DNA of 64,000 nucleotides, from positions 3,605,292 through 3,669,291 of the forward strand of contig NZ_JAMQPR010000001.1 in assembly GCF_026151345.1 (NCBI RefSeq). The letters are read 5' to 3'. The translations under genes and the position numbers were made by a program. This document shows, piece after piece, positions 18,646-27,957 of the stretch. Under the pieces are notes generated by a model. That model saw only the letters and a list, made by a program, of their open reading frames with translations, had not been told where the DNA came from and searched no databases. Position 1 is the stretch's first letter. Each line of letters starts with the position of its first letter. The DNA is from Leptospira paudalimensis. GTDB taxonomy: Bacteria > Spirochaetota > Leptospiria > Leptospirales > Leptospiraceae.

Positions 18646-19614
18646 ATGTTAAGCCGAGTTGCCGAATCTGTTTTTTGGATGAATCGGTACATTGAAAGGG
18701 CGGAGAACTATTCCCGTTTTATCGATGTCAATCATCAATTGTCTTTGGATTTAAATGAAGAAGTTCCAAACCAGTGGTTACCTTTAGTGCATACTACTGG
18801 TGATTATGAATTATTTGCTAAAAAATATTCAGAAACCTCTCCTGTGAACGTGATTCGATTTATGACCTTTGATGAAGAGAATCCGAATTCTATTTTCCAA
18901 TGTTTATCAAAAGCACGGGAAAATGCCCGTACGATACGTGAAAATATTTCAACTTCGATGTGGGAAGTATTAAATGAATTTTACCTTTATGTAAAAGACT
19001 ATCGTAAACTTTATTTGGAAACAAATGGAGAACATGGAGATACATTGTCTATGGGACTTTCGGACTTTTTAAGTACAGTTCGCAAAAGTTGCCAAAGTTT
19101 TTATGGATGTTCGGATGCAACTATCTCTCATGATGAAGTTTGGAATTTTTCTTTATTAGGAAGATTTTTAGAACGCGCTGATAAAACCACACGTATCTTG
19201 GATATGAAGTATTTTATCCTTCTTCCATCAGTCCATGATGTTGGATCTACATTGGATTTATTACAATGGTTATCATTATTGAAATCAGCAAGTGCACATG
19301 AAATGTATAACCGTAGGTATAAAAAAATCGATCCTACGGACATTGCAGAGTTTTTAATCTTAAACGATACGTTCCCTCGATCGATTATCTTTTGTATCCA
19401 AGAGATGCAAGAAGCATTGGAAAAAATTTCAGGATTAAAAGAAGGTTTACCTAGAAATTCTGCCCAAGATGCAACAACAGTTTATTTAAATAGATTACGA
19501 TCTGAAAATATCAAATCCATTTTTGACAAAGGATTACACGAATATCTGGATGATATTCAAATTGAACTCAATCAAATCGGATCGAAGATTGTGGAACGAT
19601 TTTTTACCAACTAA
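18646..19614 (+). CDS. Alpha-E domain protein (COG2307, DUF403)
   Basis: 322 residues, almost entirely helical. It starts with the family signature MLSRVAESVFWMNRYIERAENYSRF and contains LGRFLERADKTTRILDMKY and YNRRYKKIDPTDIAEFLILNDTFPRSI. Alpha-E proteins occur with circularly permuted ATP-grasp and transglutaminase-like genes; their biochemical role is unknown. AAGG-type ribosome site before ATG 18646. It is the split counterpart of the C-terminal half of the fused protein at 22874. Confidence 0.9.
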   Translation: MLSRVAESVFWMNRYIERAENYSRFIDVNHQLSLDLNEEVPNQWLPLVHTTGDYELFAKKYSETSPVNVIRFMTFDEENPNSIFQCLSKARENARTIRENISTSMWEVLNEFYLYVKDYRKLYLETNGEHGDTLSMGLSDFLSTVRKSCQSFYGCSDATISHDEVWNFSLLGRFLERADKTTRILDMKYFILLPSVHDVGSTLDLLQWLSLLKSASAHEMYNRRYKKIDPTDIAEFLILNDTFPRSIIFCIQEMQEALEKISGLKEGLPRNSAQDATTVYLNRLRSENIKSIFDKGLHEYLDDIQIELNQIGSKIVERFFTN

Positions 19615-19616
19615 TT

Positions 19617-22600
19617 ATGAGTATACGAGTTGCATTAACCCATATCACAACATACCAGTATGATAAATCGATTTCACTATCTCCACACGTGATTCGTTTA
19701 CGACCTGCGCCACATACAAAGAATCATATAGTTTCTTATTCTCTAAATATTTTACCCGAACAGAAATTCTTGAATTGGCAACAGGATCCATTTGGTAACT
19801 ACCTAGCCCGTTTGGTGTTTCCAGAAAAAACCAATATTTTGCAAGTGGCTGTAGATTTGGTAACCGATTTAAAGGTAATCAATCCATTTGATTTTTTTGT
19901 CGAAGAATATGCAGAAAATTTTCCATTTTCTTACGATAAGATTCTTAAAAAAGAACTCACCCCATATCTCAAACCAAAAAAACCAGGAAAACTTTTATCA
20001 TCTTACCTGAAGTCGATCAAAATAGACAAAATAAGAGTCGTTGAATTTCTTGTGGCACTGAATGCAAAAGTTTACAATGACATCGGTTATGTGATACGAA
20101 TGGAACCTGGAGTTCAATCAACTGAAGTAACTCTTTCTAAACGAATGGGTTCATGCCGTGACTCTGCATATTTACTCGTACAAATATTAAGACATCTTGG
20201 ACTTGCTTCTCGTTTTGTTTCGGGTTATCTCATCCAATTAAAGGCAGATGTAAAATCGCTAGATGGTCCTTCGGGTACAGAGGTTGATTTTACTGACCTT
20301 CATGCGTGGGCAGAAGTATACTTACCTGGAGCAGGTTGGGTGGGACTTGATCCTACATCAGGTTTATTCACGGGAGAAGGGCATATTCCACTTGCAGCTA
20401 CTCCAGAACCTGAATCAGCAGGTCCCATTTATGGATTTGCTGAAAAAGCAAAAATGGAATTTTCATTTTCAATGCACGTGGAACGTGTATTGGAAACTCC
20501 TAGAGTCACATTACCTTATTTGGAAGAAGATTGGAATCGTATTCTTAAGTTAGGTGATTCAATTAATAAACGAATCAAAAAGAATGACATCCGATTAACA
20601 ATTGGTGGCGAACCTACTTTTGTTTCGACGGAAAACAGAGAAGCCCCAGAGTGGAATTTTGATGCTCTTGGCTTTGAAAAATATTCCAAATCGGAACAAC
20701 TCATCAAACGATTGGGAAAACATTTTGCAGAGGGTGGATTACTACAATATGGACAAGGCAAGTGGTATCCAGGGGAACCAATTCCAAGATGGGCAATGAT
20801 TTCCTATTGGCGAAAGGACAAGGAACCTTTATGGAGAAACCCTCATTTACTTGCCGATGATCGTTACACTGGATCGGCAAACACTGATGATGCTAGAAAA
20901 TTTATTTCAAGTTTAATCAAATATCTAAATGTATCTTCTGGTTCCGTTTTACCTGCTTATGAAGATAATTTATATTATCTATGGCAAGAATCGAATTTGC
21001 CTGAAGAAACGGAATCTTTGTTAGATGGTTTAAATTCTTATGATGTTTTGGAAAGAGAACGGATTATAAGAGTTTTAGACCAAGGCCTTCATAAAGAAGT
21101 AGGATATGTTTTACCTTTGGATTTTGATGCATTCCAGAAGGTATGGATATCAGATGAATGGAAATTTCGCAGGAAAAAGATGTTCTTAATTCCGGGAGAT
21201 TCACCAATTGGATTACGGTTACCATTACAATCATTAGGTGGTAAATCGTATTATACGAATCCTGAGGATCCATTTTCTCCAAAATCAGCTCTTCCAAAGG
21301 TAAAAGAATTAAGCCAATATCCTCTATCTATGGCTAACGTAAGTTATTCATGGGGTGGTGTTCATACTCGCACAGCATTGTGTGTGGAGCCTAGGAATGG
21401 TAATTTAAGAGTATTTTTACCTCCAATCCAATCCTTAGAAGGTTGGTTACATCTGATCTATGCTATTGAACAAACTGCTTTAGAGACAGATTTACCAATT
21501 GTGATCGAAGGATACGAAGCACCTAATGATCCAAGGTTAAATCGATTTAAGATCACTCCCGATCCAGGTGTGATTGAAGTTAATTTTCATCCCTCGAGTC
21601 AGTTTGAAGAAATTGTAGAAAAAACAAAAATTCTGTATGAAGAAGCTTATCAGTTAAGACTGACTGCTGAAAAATTTTTAATTGATGGAAGGCATTCCGG
21701 GACAGGTGGTGGAAATCATATCACGTTAGGTGGTGAAACTTCGAGTGACAGTCCATTTTTGAGAAAACCTTCTTTGCTTAGAAGTATTGTCTCATATTGG
21801 CAGAATCATCCAGGGCTTTCGTATTTATTTTCTGGATTATTCATTGGACCAACCTCACAATCCCCAAGAGTTGACGAAGCACGGAATGATTCACTCCATG
21901 AATTAAAGATTGCGTTTCAACAAATTGATTCGAGCAAAACAACACCTCCTTGGTTATTGGATCGACTATTAAGGAATATATTGATCGATGTAACAGGTAA
22001 TACACATAGAACAGAGATATCGATAGATAAATTATTCGATCCAGGATCTCCAACCGGCCGTCTTGGATTGATTGAAATGAGAGCATTTGAAATGCCACCT
22101 CATTTTCAAATGAGTGTAGTCCAACAAGCATTTATGATGGCAATCATTTGTAAGTTTTGGGAAGAACCATACTATGGAAATCCAATCAATTGGAACACAG
22201 AACTACATGATCGTTATATGTTACCATACTTTGTTTATAAGGATTTTAAAGAAGTTATCTTTGATTTACAAAACCAAGGTTTTTCATTTTTATCAAAAGA
22301 TTTTGATCCATTTTTTGAATTTCGATTTCCTCAATATGGAATCTGCTATTTAGATGGAATGGAAATTGAATTGAGAATGGCTCTTGAACCATGGAATGTG
22401 TTAGGTGAGGAGAATACTTCCCAAGGAACATCTCGTGGTGTTGATTCAGCTACTGAACGAGTACAAGTAAAAATAAAAGGATTTCATCCTGAACGTTACA
22501 AACTCAGCTGTAATGGTTTTGAAGTTCCATTGCAGGCGACTTCGGTTCAAAATGAGTTTGTTGCAGGTGTTCGTTTTAAAGCTTGGAATCCTGTTTTTAC

Positions 22601-22874
22601 TTTACATCCGCAATTGCCATCACAACAATCATTGGTATTCGATGTTTACGATACTTGGAATCATCGCTCGCTCGGAGGTTGTACTTACCATGTTTCACAC
22701 CCTGGGGGTTTATCTTACCAAACAATTCCAATTAATGCTTATGAAGCGGAATCCAGAAGGATTTCTCGATTTTGGACTCACGGTCATAAAATAGGAAAAA
22801 GTTTGCCACCGGTTCGCTTAGAGAATAAAGCCTTTCCTTGTACCTTAGATTTACGTATGGTTACTTCTAAGTAA
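19617..22874 (+). CDS. Transglutaminase-like protein fused to DUF2126 (COG1305 + COG4196)
   Basis: 1,085 residues. An N-terminal beta domain (VALTHITTYQYDKSISLSPHV) is followed by a transglutaminase/cysteine-protease core with the triad visible: Cys180 in RMGSCRDSA, His229 in DLHAWAEVY and Asp245 in GLDPTSG. From about residue 310 (KKNDIRLTIGGEPTFVS) to the end runs DUF2126, with DGRHSGTGGGNHITLGG and RPSLLRS-like features, a region usually fused to these transglutaminases. It has no signal peptide, so it is likely cytoplasmic. The active Cys suggests a peptidase or amidase that trims or transfers the product of the ATP-grasp ligases. It starts 2 bp after the alpha-E stop and overlaps the next start by one base. 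Confidence 0.9.
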   Translation: MSIRVALTHITTYQYDKSISLSPHVIRLRPAPHTKNHIVSYSLNILPEQKFLNWQQDPFGNYLARLVFPEKTNILQVAVDLVTDLKVINPFDFFVEEYAENFPFSYDKILKKELTPYLKPKKPGKLLSSYLKSIKIDKIRVVEFLVALNAKVYNDIGYVIRMEPGVQSTEVTLSKRMGSCRDSAYLLVQILRHLGLASRFVSGYLIQLKADVKSLDGPSGTEVDFTDLHAWAEVYLPGAGWVGLDPTSGLFTGEGHIPLAATPEPESAGPIYGFAEKAKMEFSFSMHVERVLETPRVTLPYLEEDWNRILKLGDSINKRIKKNDIRLTIGGEPTFVSTENREAPEWNFDALGFEKYSKSEQLIKRLGKHFAEGGLLQYGQGKWYPGEPIPRWAMISYWRKDKEPLWRNPHLLADDRYTGSANTDDARKFISSLIKYLNVSSGSVLPAYEDNLYYLWQESNLPEETESLLDGLNSYDVLERERIIRVLDQGLHKEVGYVLPLDFDAFQKVWISDEWKFRRKKMFLIPGDSPIGLRLPLQSLGGKSYYTNPEDPFSPKSALPKVKELSQYPLSMANVSYSWGGVHTRTALCVEPRNGNLRVFLPPIQSLEGWLHLIYAIEQTALETDLPIVIEGYEAPNDPRLNRFKITPDPGVIEVNFHPSSQFEEIVEKTKILYEEAYQLRLTAEKFLIDGRHSGTGGGNHITLGGETSSDSPFLRKPSLLRSIVSYWQNHPGLSYLFSGLFIGPTSQSPRVDEARNDSLHELKIAFQQIDSSKTTPPWLLDRLLRNILIDVTGNTHRTEISIDKLFDPGSPTGRLGLIEMRAFEMPPHFQMSVVQQAFMMAIICKFWEEPYYGNPINWNTELHDRYMLPYFVYKDFKEVIFDLQNQGFSFLSKDFDPFFEFRFPQYGICYLDGMEIELRMALEPWNVLGEENTSQGTSRGVDSATERVQVKIKGFHPERYKLSCNGFEVPLQATSVQNEFVAGVRFKAWNPVFTLHPQLPSQQSLVFDVYDTWNHRSLGGCTYHVSHPGGLSYQTIPINAYEAESRRISRFWTHGHKIGKSLPPVRLENKAFPCTLDLRMVTSK

Positions 22875-25408
22875 TGATGACAAAAGATCCCTATCATCTA
22901 ATTGACAATTATAAAACCATACCTGGTGTGTATGACGAATTGTATGATGCAGATGGTCAAATTCGAAACAAATATAAATTCTTAGTCAAATCTTTCCAAG
23001 AGTTAGGTCCTGCAGAATTAATCAATCGTAGGCGTGATACTGATCGAATCTTAAGAGAAAATGGAGTTACCTATAATCTCTATCAGTCAGAACAAATTGA
23101 AGCGAAAGAAAGACCTTGGGAACTCGATTTATTTCCATTGGTGATGGAAAGTGAAGAGTGGAGAATATTAGAAAGAGGATTAAACCAAAGAGCAGATCTT
23201 TTGGATGCGCTAGTACGTGATGTATATTCCAAAAGAAGATTGTTATACGAGAAAAAAATACCACCAGAAATATTATTCAACGAGTCATCTTTCTTGCGAG
23301 CTTGTGATGGAATGTATGATTCGAATCATTTTTTAGCAAAAAACCCTGCATTATTATTTTTTGTTTGCGATTTGATCCGGGCAGCTGACGGAAATTTTTA
23401 CGTATTAAATGACAGAGTACAAGCTCCATCAGGTTCAGGGTATTCATTAGAAAATAGAATTGTTCTTTCTCGAATTTTTCCAAGTATGTATCGAGATGCG
23501 ATGGTTCATCGTGTGGCTGTTTACTTTCGATCCCTTCGCAAATCTCTTACTCAATTATCGGGTGTTAGTGGAAGAGAACCCGTAATAGTTTTGTTAACTC
23601 CTGGTCCATCCAATGAAACTTATTTTGAACATGCTTATCTCGCCGGATATTTAGGTTACACTCTTGTACAAGGTGAGGATTTAACTGTTCGAAAGAATAA
23701 AGTGTACATGAAGACAGTTGAAGGGTTACAACAGGTAGATTTGATTTTACGCAGAGTAGATGATGATTTTATGGACCCTTTGGAACTAAGAGGAGATTCT
23801 TTATTAGGAGTACCTGGTTTATTAGAATCGGTACGTTCCGGAAATGTAAAAATTGCAAATCCTATTGGAACAGGATTTTTAGAAAATCGTGCATTATTAC
23901 CGTTTTATTCTGAGTTATGTAGATTTTACTTAGGTGAGGATTTATTACTTCCTATGGCACCAACCTATTGGTTGGGTAATAAAGATCAATTTCAATTGGT
24001 TTTACAAAACCCAGAGAAATATGTTTTTAAAACAGTATCAAGAACTGATGAAGAAACTCCTGTTACCTTTGTTGAACTCAGCGGTGAAAGAAAAGATAGT
24101 TTCTTAGAAAAACTAAAACATGCTCCAAAAAGATTTATTGCTCAAGAAATGATTGAATCAGCCACAGTTCCAGTGTTAGGTGAAAATGGATTTCGTCCTG
24201 GCCGTGCCATTATGAGAACATTTGTATCTTCTTCTGGATCTGGTTATCAAACTATGGCGGGAGGTCTTGTTCGAGTTTCTCCTTCTCTCGATGAATTTTT
24301 TATTACAAGCCAACGTGGTGCTTGGAGCAAAGATTTGTGGGTCTTGTCTACTGAAACTCAGAAAGAAGAATCGTTGCTTGTACCAAAATCGGACCAAATT
24401 TTAATCTCTCGAAAAAGTTCAGGTGTTCCAAGCCGAGTTGCAGACAATTTATTTTGGTTAGCTCGTTATCTAGAAAGATCGGAAAATCAAACTAGAGTGA
24501 TACGAGAAGCAGTTTTCAAAATCCTTCAGGTTGAAGATGGATATGAAAAAGAATCTTTAGAGAATATTTTGAAATTGGTAACACATGTTACAAATAGTTA
24601 TCCAGGCTTTTTGGGAGATGATTCTGGAGATCTTTTTGCAAATCCATTTCCAGAGTTACAACGATTGACAGTTGATAAAAATATTGTTGGTAGTTTAGGT
24701 TTTCACTTAAGGAGTTTGGTGATCGCTTCAAAATCAGTAAGAGATCGTTTATCTGATGATATGAAGAAAATCCTTCTTCATTTGGAAGACCAATCTACTC
24801 ATAATATTGAATCATATGATCAAATCATTGATTTCCTCCAAAAAATTATTGTTAACTTATCTTCACTTACTGGTTTATCATTTGAAAATATGAGTCGTGA
24901 AGCAGGATGGTTCTTCTTAAACTTAGGTCGAAGAATTGAACGATCAATTAACATGATTCTTATGTTGCAAGGTATGATCCAATGGAAAAGTTTTGAAGAC
25001 AAATCTTCCTTTGAGACATTCTTAAGAATCAGTGATATACGCCTCACATACAACCGAAGGTATTCCGGAAAAATTGACCAAGAATCTGTCCTAGACATAT
25101 TACTGTTTGATACAACCAATCCAAGGTCATTAGCTTACCAATTGGAACAGATCAATGGAGATTTACAATTTTTACCAGGCAAAGATAAAAAAATTGTTTA
25201 TTCGGAAGATAGAGCAGCATTGCAATTGTATACTCATTTCAAAATGAAAGATATTGCCATTTTCTTTGAAGCAGAAACTCCATTAACGGCAGTATCTGTA
25301 TGGTTAGAAGAGTTACATGGGTATTTAAGACTTTTATCAGATGCACTTTCTTCACGTTATTTCAATTACACAGAAGAACAAACTAGAATTGGTGATACAA
25401 ATGGCTGA
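22874..25408 (+). CDS. Circularly permuted ATP-grasp fused to alpha-E domain
   Basis: 844 residues joining in one chain what the same operon also encodes as two genes (17125 and 18646). Residues up to about 490 are the ATP-grasp part (YDELYDADGQIRNKYKFLV, NFYVLNDRVQAPSGSGYSLENR, YFEHAYLAGYLGYTLVQGEDL, QVDLILRRVDDDFMDP). After a short linker the alpha-E part begins at about 515 with VPSRVADNLFWLARYLERSENQTRV. The ATP-grasp core has MAGGLVRVSPS near its end, as in the split copy. Start overlaps the previous stop by one base. A second ligase suggests two different substrates or a heteromeric enzyme. Confidence 0.92.
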   Translation: MMTKDPYHLIDNYKTIPGVYDELYDADGQIRNKYKFLVKSFQELGPAELINRRRDTDRILRENGVTYNLYQSEQIEAKERPWELDLFPLVMESEEWRILERGLNQRADLLDALVRDVYSKRRLLYEKKIPPEILFNESSFLRACDGMYDSNHFLAKNPALLFFVCDLIRAADGNFYVLNDRVQAPSGSGYSLENRIVLSRIFPSMYRDAMVHRVAVYFRSLRKSLTQLSGVSGREPVIVLLTPGPSNETYFEHAYLAGYLGYTLVQGEDLTVRKNKVYMKTVEGLQQVDLILRRVDDDFMDPLELRGDSLLGVPGLLESVRSGNVKIANPIGTGFLENRALLPFYSELCRFYLGEDLLLPMAPTYWLGNKDQFQLVLQNPEKYVFKTVSRTDEETPVTFVELSGERKDSFLEKLKHAPKRFIAQEMIESATVPVLGENGFRPGRAIMRTFVSSSGSGYQTMAGGLVRVSPSLDEFFITSQRGAWSKDLWVLSTETQKEESLLVPKSDQILISRKSSGVPSRVADNLFWLARYLERSENQTRVIREAVFKILQVEDGYEKESLENILKLVTHVTNSYPGFLGDDSGDLFANPFPELQRLTVDKNIVGSLGFHLRSLVIASKSVRDRLSDDMKKILLHLEDQSTHNIESYDQIIDFLQKIIVNLSSLTGLSFENMSREAGWFFLNLGRRIERSINMILMLQGMIQWKSFEDKSSFETFLRISDIRLTYNRRYSGKIDQESVLDILLFDTTNPRSLAYQLEQINGDLQFLPGKDKKIVYSEDRAALQLYTHFKMKDIAIFFEAETPLTAVSVWLEELHGYLRLLSDALSSRYFNYTEEQTRIGDTNG

Positions 25409-26282
25409 TTTTAGAGTGATTCATAAAACAAAATACAGTTATGATGATTTAGTAGCTTATTGTCATAACATGGCACATATGTATCCGCTAACCACAAACC
25501 ATCAGGATTGTTACAGAACTCACGTGACAGTAAATCCAAAACCAGTTGTGTCTTCTTTTAGAAGGGATTATTTTGGAAACCAAGTGTTTTTATTTTCGGT
25601 TGAGGACCCACATCGCTTTTTAGAAGTAGTAGTTGAATCAACTGTAAGAACACATCAAAGTTTTGATTTTGATTTATCAAAATCTACTCCTTGGGAAAGT
25701 ATTTATGAAATCATCCATGAATCAACGTTTGATGCCGACCTACAAGCAATTGAATTCCTTCAACCTTCCCCTTATGTATCTTCGAAATCAGCATATGCAG
25801 AGTTTGCAAAGTTTTTATTTAGTGAAAACAAACCTGTTTATGTTGGTGCTCTTGAACTAACGAGATATATTTTTGAAAATTTTAAATATGATCCTAAAGC
25901 AACTAATATAAATACTCCATTAGAGCAAGTGTTAATAGAAAAAAAAGGTGTTTGTCAGGATTTTTCTCACTTAATGATTGCCACCTTACGTTCGTTAAAA
26001 ATTCCGTGCCGTTATGTTAGTGGTTATTTAGAAACGTTTCCTCCTCCAGGAACGCAAAAATTGCAAGGTAGTGATGCAACCCATGCTTGGGTATCCGTGT
26101 ATTGCCCAACGCTCGGTTGGTTGGATTTTGATCCTACGAATGGAAAATTGATTACTGAGGAATATATCATTACAGCAATTGGTCGAGATTATTCAGATGT
26201 TTCCCCTTTAAAAGGGATTCTGTTCGGCGGTGGTAAACATAAACTGAAAGTTGAAGTTGATGTGATCCGTGAGCAAATATGA
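25401..26282 (+). CDS. Transglutaminase-like family protein (COG1305)
   Basis: 293 residues. An N-terminal beta region (FRVIHKTKYSYDDLVAYCHNMAHMYP) precedes the transglutaminase core with Cys185 in KKGVCQDFSH, His228 in DATHAWVSVY and Asp244 in LDFDPTNG. No signal peptide. ATG 25401 is chosen because the longer reading frame upstream (from 25341) lies wholly inside the previous gene and the homologous start is MADFRVIHKTKYSY. It overlaps the fused ATP-grasp gene by 8 bp and ends the operon. It is a second, shorter transglutaminase than the one at 19617. Confidence 0.92.
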   Translation: MADFRVIHKTKYSYDDLVAYCHNMAHMYPLTTNHQDCYRTHVTVNPKPVVSSFRRDYFGNQVFLFSVEDPHRFLEVVVESTVRTHQSFDFDLSKSTPWESIYEIIHESTFDADLQAIEFLQPSPYVSSKSAYAEFAKFLFSENKPVYVGALELTRYIFENFKYDPKATNINTPLEQVLIEKKGVCQDFSHLMIATLRSLKIPCRYVSGYLETFPPPGTQKLQGSDATHAWVSVYCPTLGWLDFDPTNGKLITEEYIITAIGRDYSDVSPLKGILFGGGKHKLKVEVDVIREQI

Positions 26283-26341
26283 ACTTTTTAAAAGAATAAT
26301 TCGTAGGAACGAGAATCGGTTTGTTTGAATCGATAGTATAT

Positions 26342-26402
26342 GATAGAGAGGACGTATTGGGTGGCGGGTCTAGTTCCCCACCCTAATCAGGGCGGGGATA
26401 CC
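26342..26402 (+). repeat. 61-bp structured dispersed repeat, copy 1
   Basis: Begins GATAGAGAGGACGTATTGGG and ends GGGCGGGGATACC. It lies in the gap between the convergent transglutaminase (plus) and ArsC-like (minus) genes. Two overlapping hairpins can form: GGGTGG with CCACCC, or CCCC-A-CCC with GGG-C-GGGG around a 6-nt loop (TAATCA here). Copies 2 and 3 are at 60067 and 63513. Confidence 0.93.
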
Positions 26403-26419
26403 AATTTCTCGCAACTTAC

Positions 26420-26779
26420 CTAAAGCTGTTCCCCCCATTCCCCTTCCTTAAAGCCTACCAAATACCATCCGTCTCCAACAACAAATGGTCTTTTGACTAA
26501 ATTTCCATTTGAGGATAGTTCTTTATAAATTTGGTCTTCGCTAAGTTTCCCCAATTTTTCTTTCCAATTTCCTTCACGGTAATCTTTGCCAGAGGTATTA
26601 AAAAGTTTTTTAATATCACCTAAGTATTGTTTTGCTTTCTTTAATTCAGTAACTGAAGGCGGAGTTTCTCGAATAGGAATTTGTTCAAATTCGATTTTTT
26701 TGGAATTTAAGTATTTGAGTGCATTTCTGCACGTAATACAGCCAGAATATTCGTAAACTTTCAGTTTGGATCGACCCAT
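26420..26779 (-). CDS. ArsC/Spx/YffB-family thioredoxin-fold protein
   Basis: 119 residues with a thioredoxin-like fold: LKVYEYSGCITCRNALKYLN with Cys14 and Cys17, IPIRETPPSVTELKKA, LFNTSGKDYRE and the closing VKRPFVVGDGWYLVGFKEGEW. The family covers arsenate reductases, Spx-type regulators and YffB. The CxxC in place of CX5R-type arsenate reductase spacing, and the lack of other ars genes, argue against calling it arsenate reductase; a thiol oxidoreductase or Spx-like role is equally possible. It diverges from murB, with about 50 bp between starts. Confidence 0.88.
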   Translation of the reverse strand: MGRSKLKVYEYSGCITCRNALKYLNSKKIEFEQIPIRETPPSVTELKKAKQYLGDIKKLFNTSGKDYREGNWKEKLGKLSEDQIYKELSSNGNLVKRPFVVGDGWYLVGFKEGEWGEQL

Positions 26780-26829
26780 AGAACCGATTTTCTTACTTAC
26801 TATTTTTGAGGAAACTTTTTATTGGAACT

Positions 26830-27912
26830 ATGTTGGTCCAAAATGATATCCCTCTCGCTCCCTATACAACATTTCGATTAGGTGGTGAGGCAAAGTATTT
26901 TATATCGATCAAAACAAAACAAGATGTTAAAGACGCATTACTCTATTGCCGAAATCAAAAACTCCCGTACATGATACTAGGAGGTGGATCAAATACAATC
27001 ATTCGAGATTCTGGATTTGATGGAGTTGTTTTACAAATACAAATTCCTGGAATTAGATGTTTAGAAGCAAATGAATCATCTGTGATTTATGAAGTAGGAG
27101 CTGGGGTCATTTGGGACCAATTTGTTGAATATGTCGTCAAACAAGGATTAACTGGAAATGAATGCTTATCTGGAATCCCAGGATCTGTTGGAGCTTCACC
27201 CATTCAAAATATTGGGGCATACGGCCAAGAAGTAAAAGATACAATCATTTCGATTCAATGTTTAGATGAAGCTGGAAATGAAATAACAATCTCTAATGAA
27301 GACTGTAATTTTACCTATCGTAATAGCGAATTCAAATCTGGAATGTTTCGAAATTGGATTGTATGTTCTGTTACGTTTCAATTATCAAAACAAAAAGAAC
27401 CTTGTATCCTTTATCCAGAGGTAAAAAAACAATGGGAAATTCTACTCTCTGAAAGTAAAGAACACAAATTGGATGAAAATTTACGTACTACACAATTAGA
27501 ATCTCTAAGAAATTTGATTATAGGATTGAGGAAGAAAAAATCCATGGTGCTAGATGAAAATGATCCTAACACGCGTTCAGCTGGTTCTTTTTTCACAAAC
27601 CCAATCTTAGCAGATTCAGAGATTCAAAAATTTTTAATCAAAGCTAGCAAATTAGGATACACTGATCCCCCAATGTATCATGAATCAAACGGAACCAAAA
27701 AACTTTCGGCAGCATGGCTCATTGAACATTCTGGAATCAAAAAAGGTGATATTTTTCCAGGCGGAGTGGGTATCTCCACGAACCATTGTTTGGGTCTAAT
27801 CAATATCAATGGAACCGCAAACGCATTATTGTCCATGGCGGAATCGATCCAAAAACGTGTGTTTGAAACTTTTTCCATCCATTTGGAGAGGGAACCAGTC
27901 GTAAGACCCTAA
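26830..27912 (+). CDS. murB: UDP-N-acetylenolpyruvoylglucosamine reductase
   Basis: About 360 residues; FAD enzyme that makes UDP-MurNAc for peptidoglycan. Motifs: PLAPYTTFRLGGEAKYF, the FAD loop YMILGGGSNTIIRD, SGIPGSVGASPIQNIGAYGQEV, TYRNSEFK and the catalytic-Ser region RSAGSFFTNP, with KLSAAWLIEHSG near the end. An insert of about 60 residues (QKEPCILYPEVKKQW to NTRSAG) fits the longer type of MurB. ATG 26830 is preferred to TTG 26806 because MLVQNDIPLAPYTTF is the usual start. mltG follows after 45 bp, so both act in cell-wall synthesis. Confidence 0.95.
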   Translation: MLVQNDIPLAPYTTFRLGGEAKYFISIKTKQDVKDALLYCRNQKLPYMILGGGSNTIIRDSGFDGVVLQIQIPGIRCLEANESSVIYEVGAGVIWDQFVEYVVKQGLTGNECLSGIPGSVGASPIQNIGAYGQEVKDTIISIQCLDEAGNEITISNEDCNFTYRNSEFKSGMFRNWIVCSVTFQLSKQKEPCILYPEVKKQWEILLSESKEHKLDENLRTTQLESLRNLIIGLRKKKSMVLDENDPNTRSAGSFFTNPILADSEIQKFLIKASKLGYTDPPMYHESNGTKKLSAAWLIEHSGIKKGDIFPGGVGISTNHCLGLININGTANALLSMAESIQKRVFETFSIHLEREPVVRP

Positions 27913-27957
27913 AAAAGATTTGGTAATTGTCGATAGTTGCAGAAGGATGGGGAAGGA

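Noticed and set aside
26420..26779. True arsenate reductase
   Set aside because: CxxC rather than the usual arsenate-reductase arrangement, and no arsR, arsB or acr3 nearby; kept at family level.
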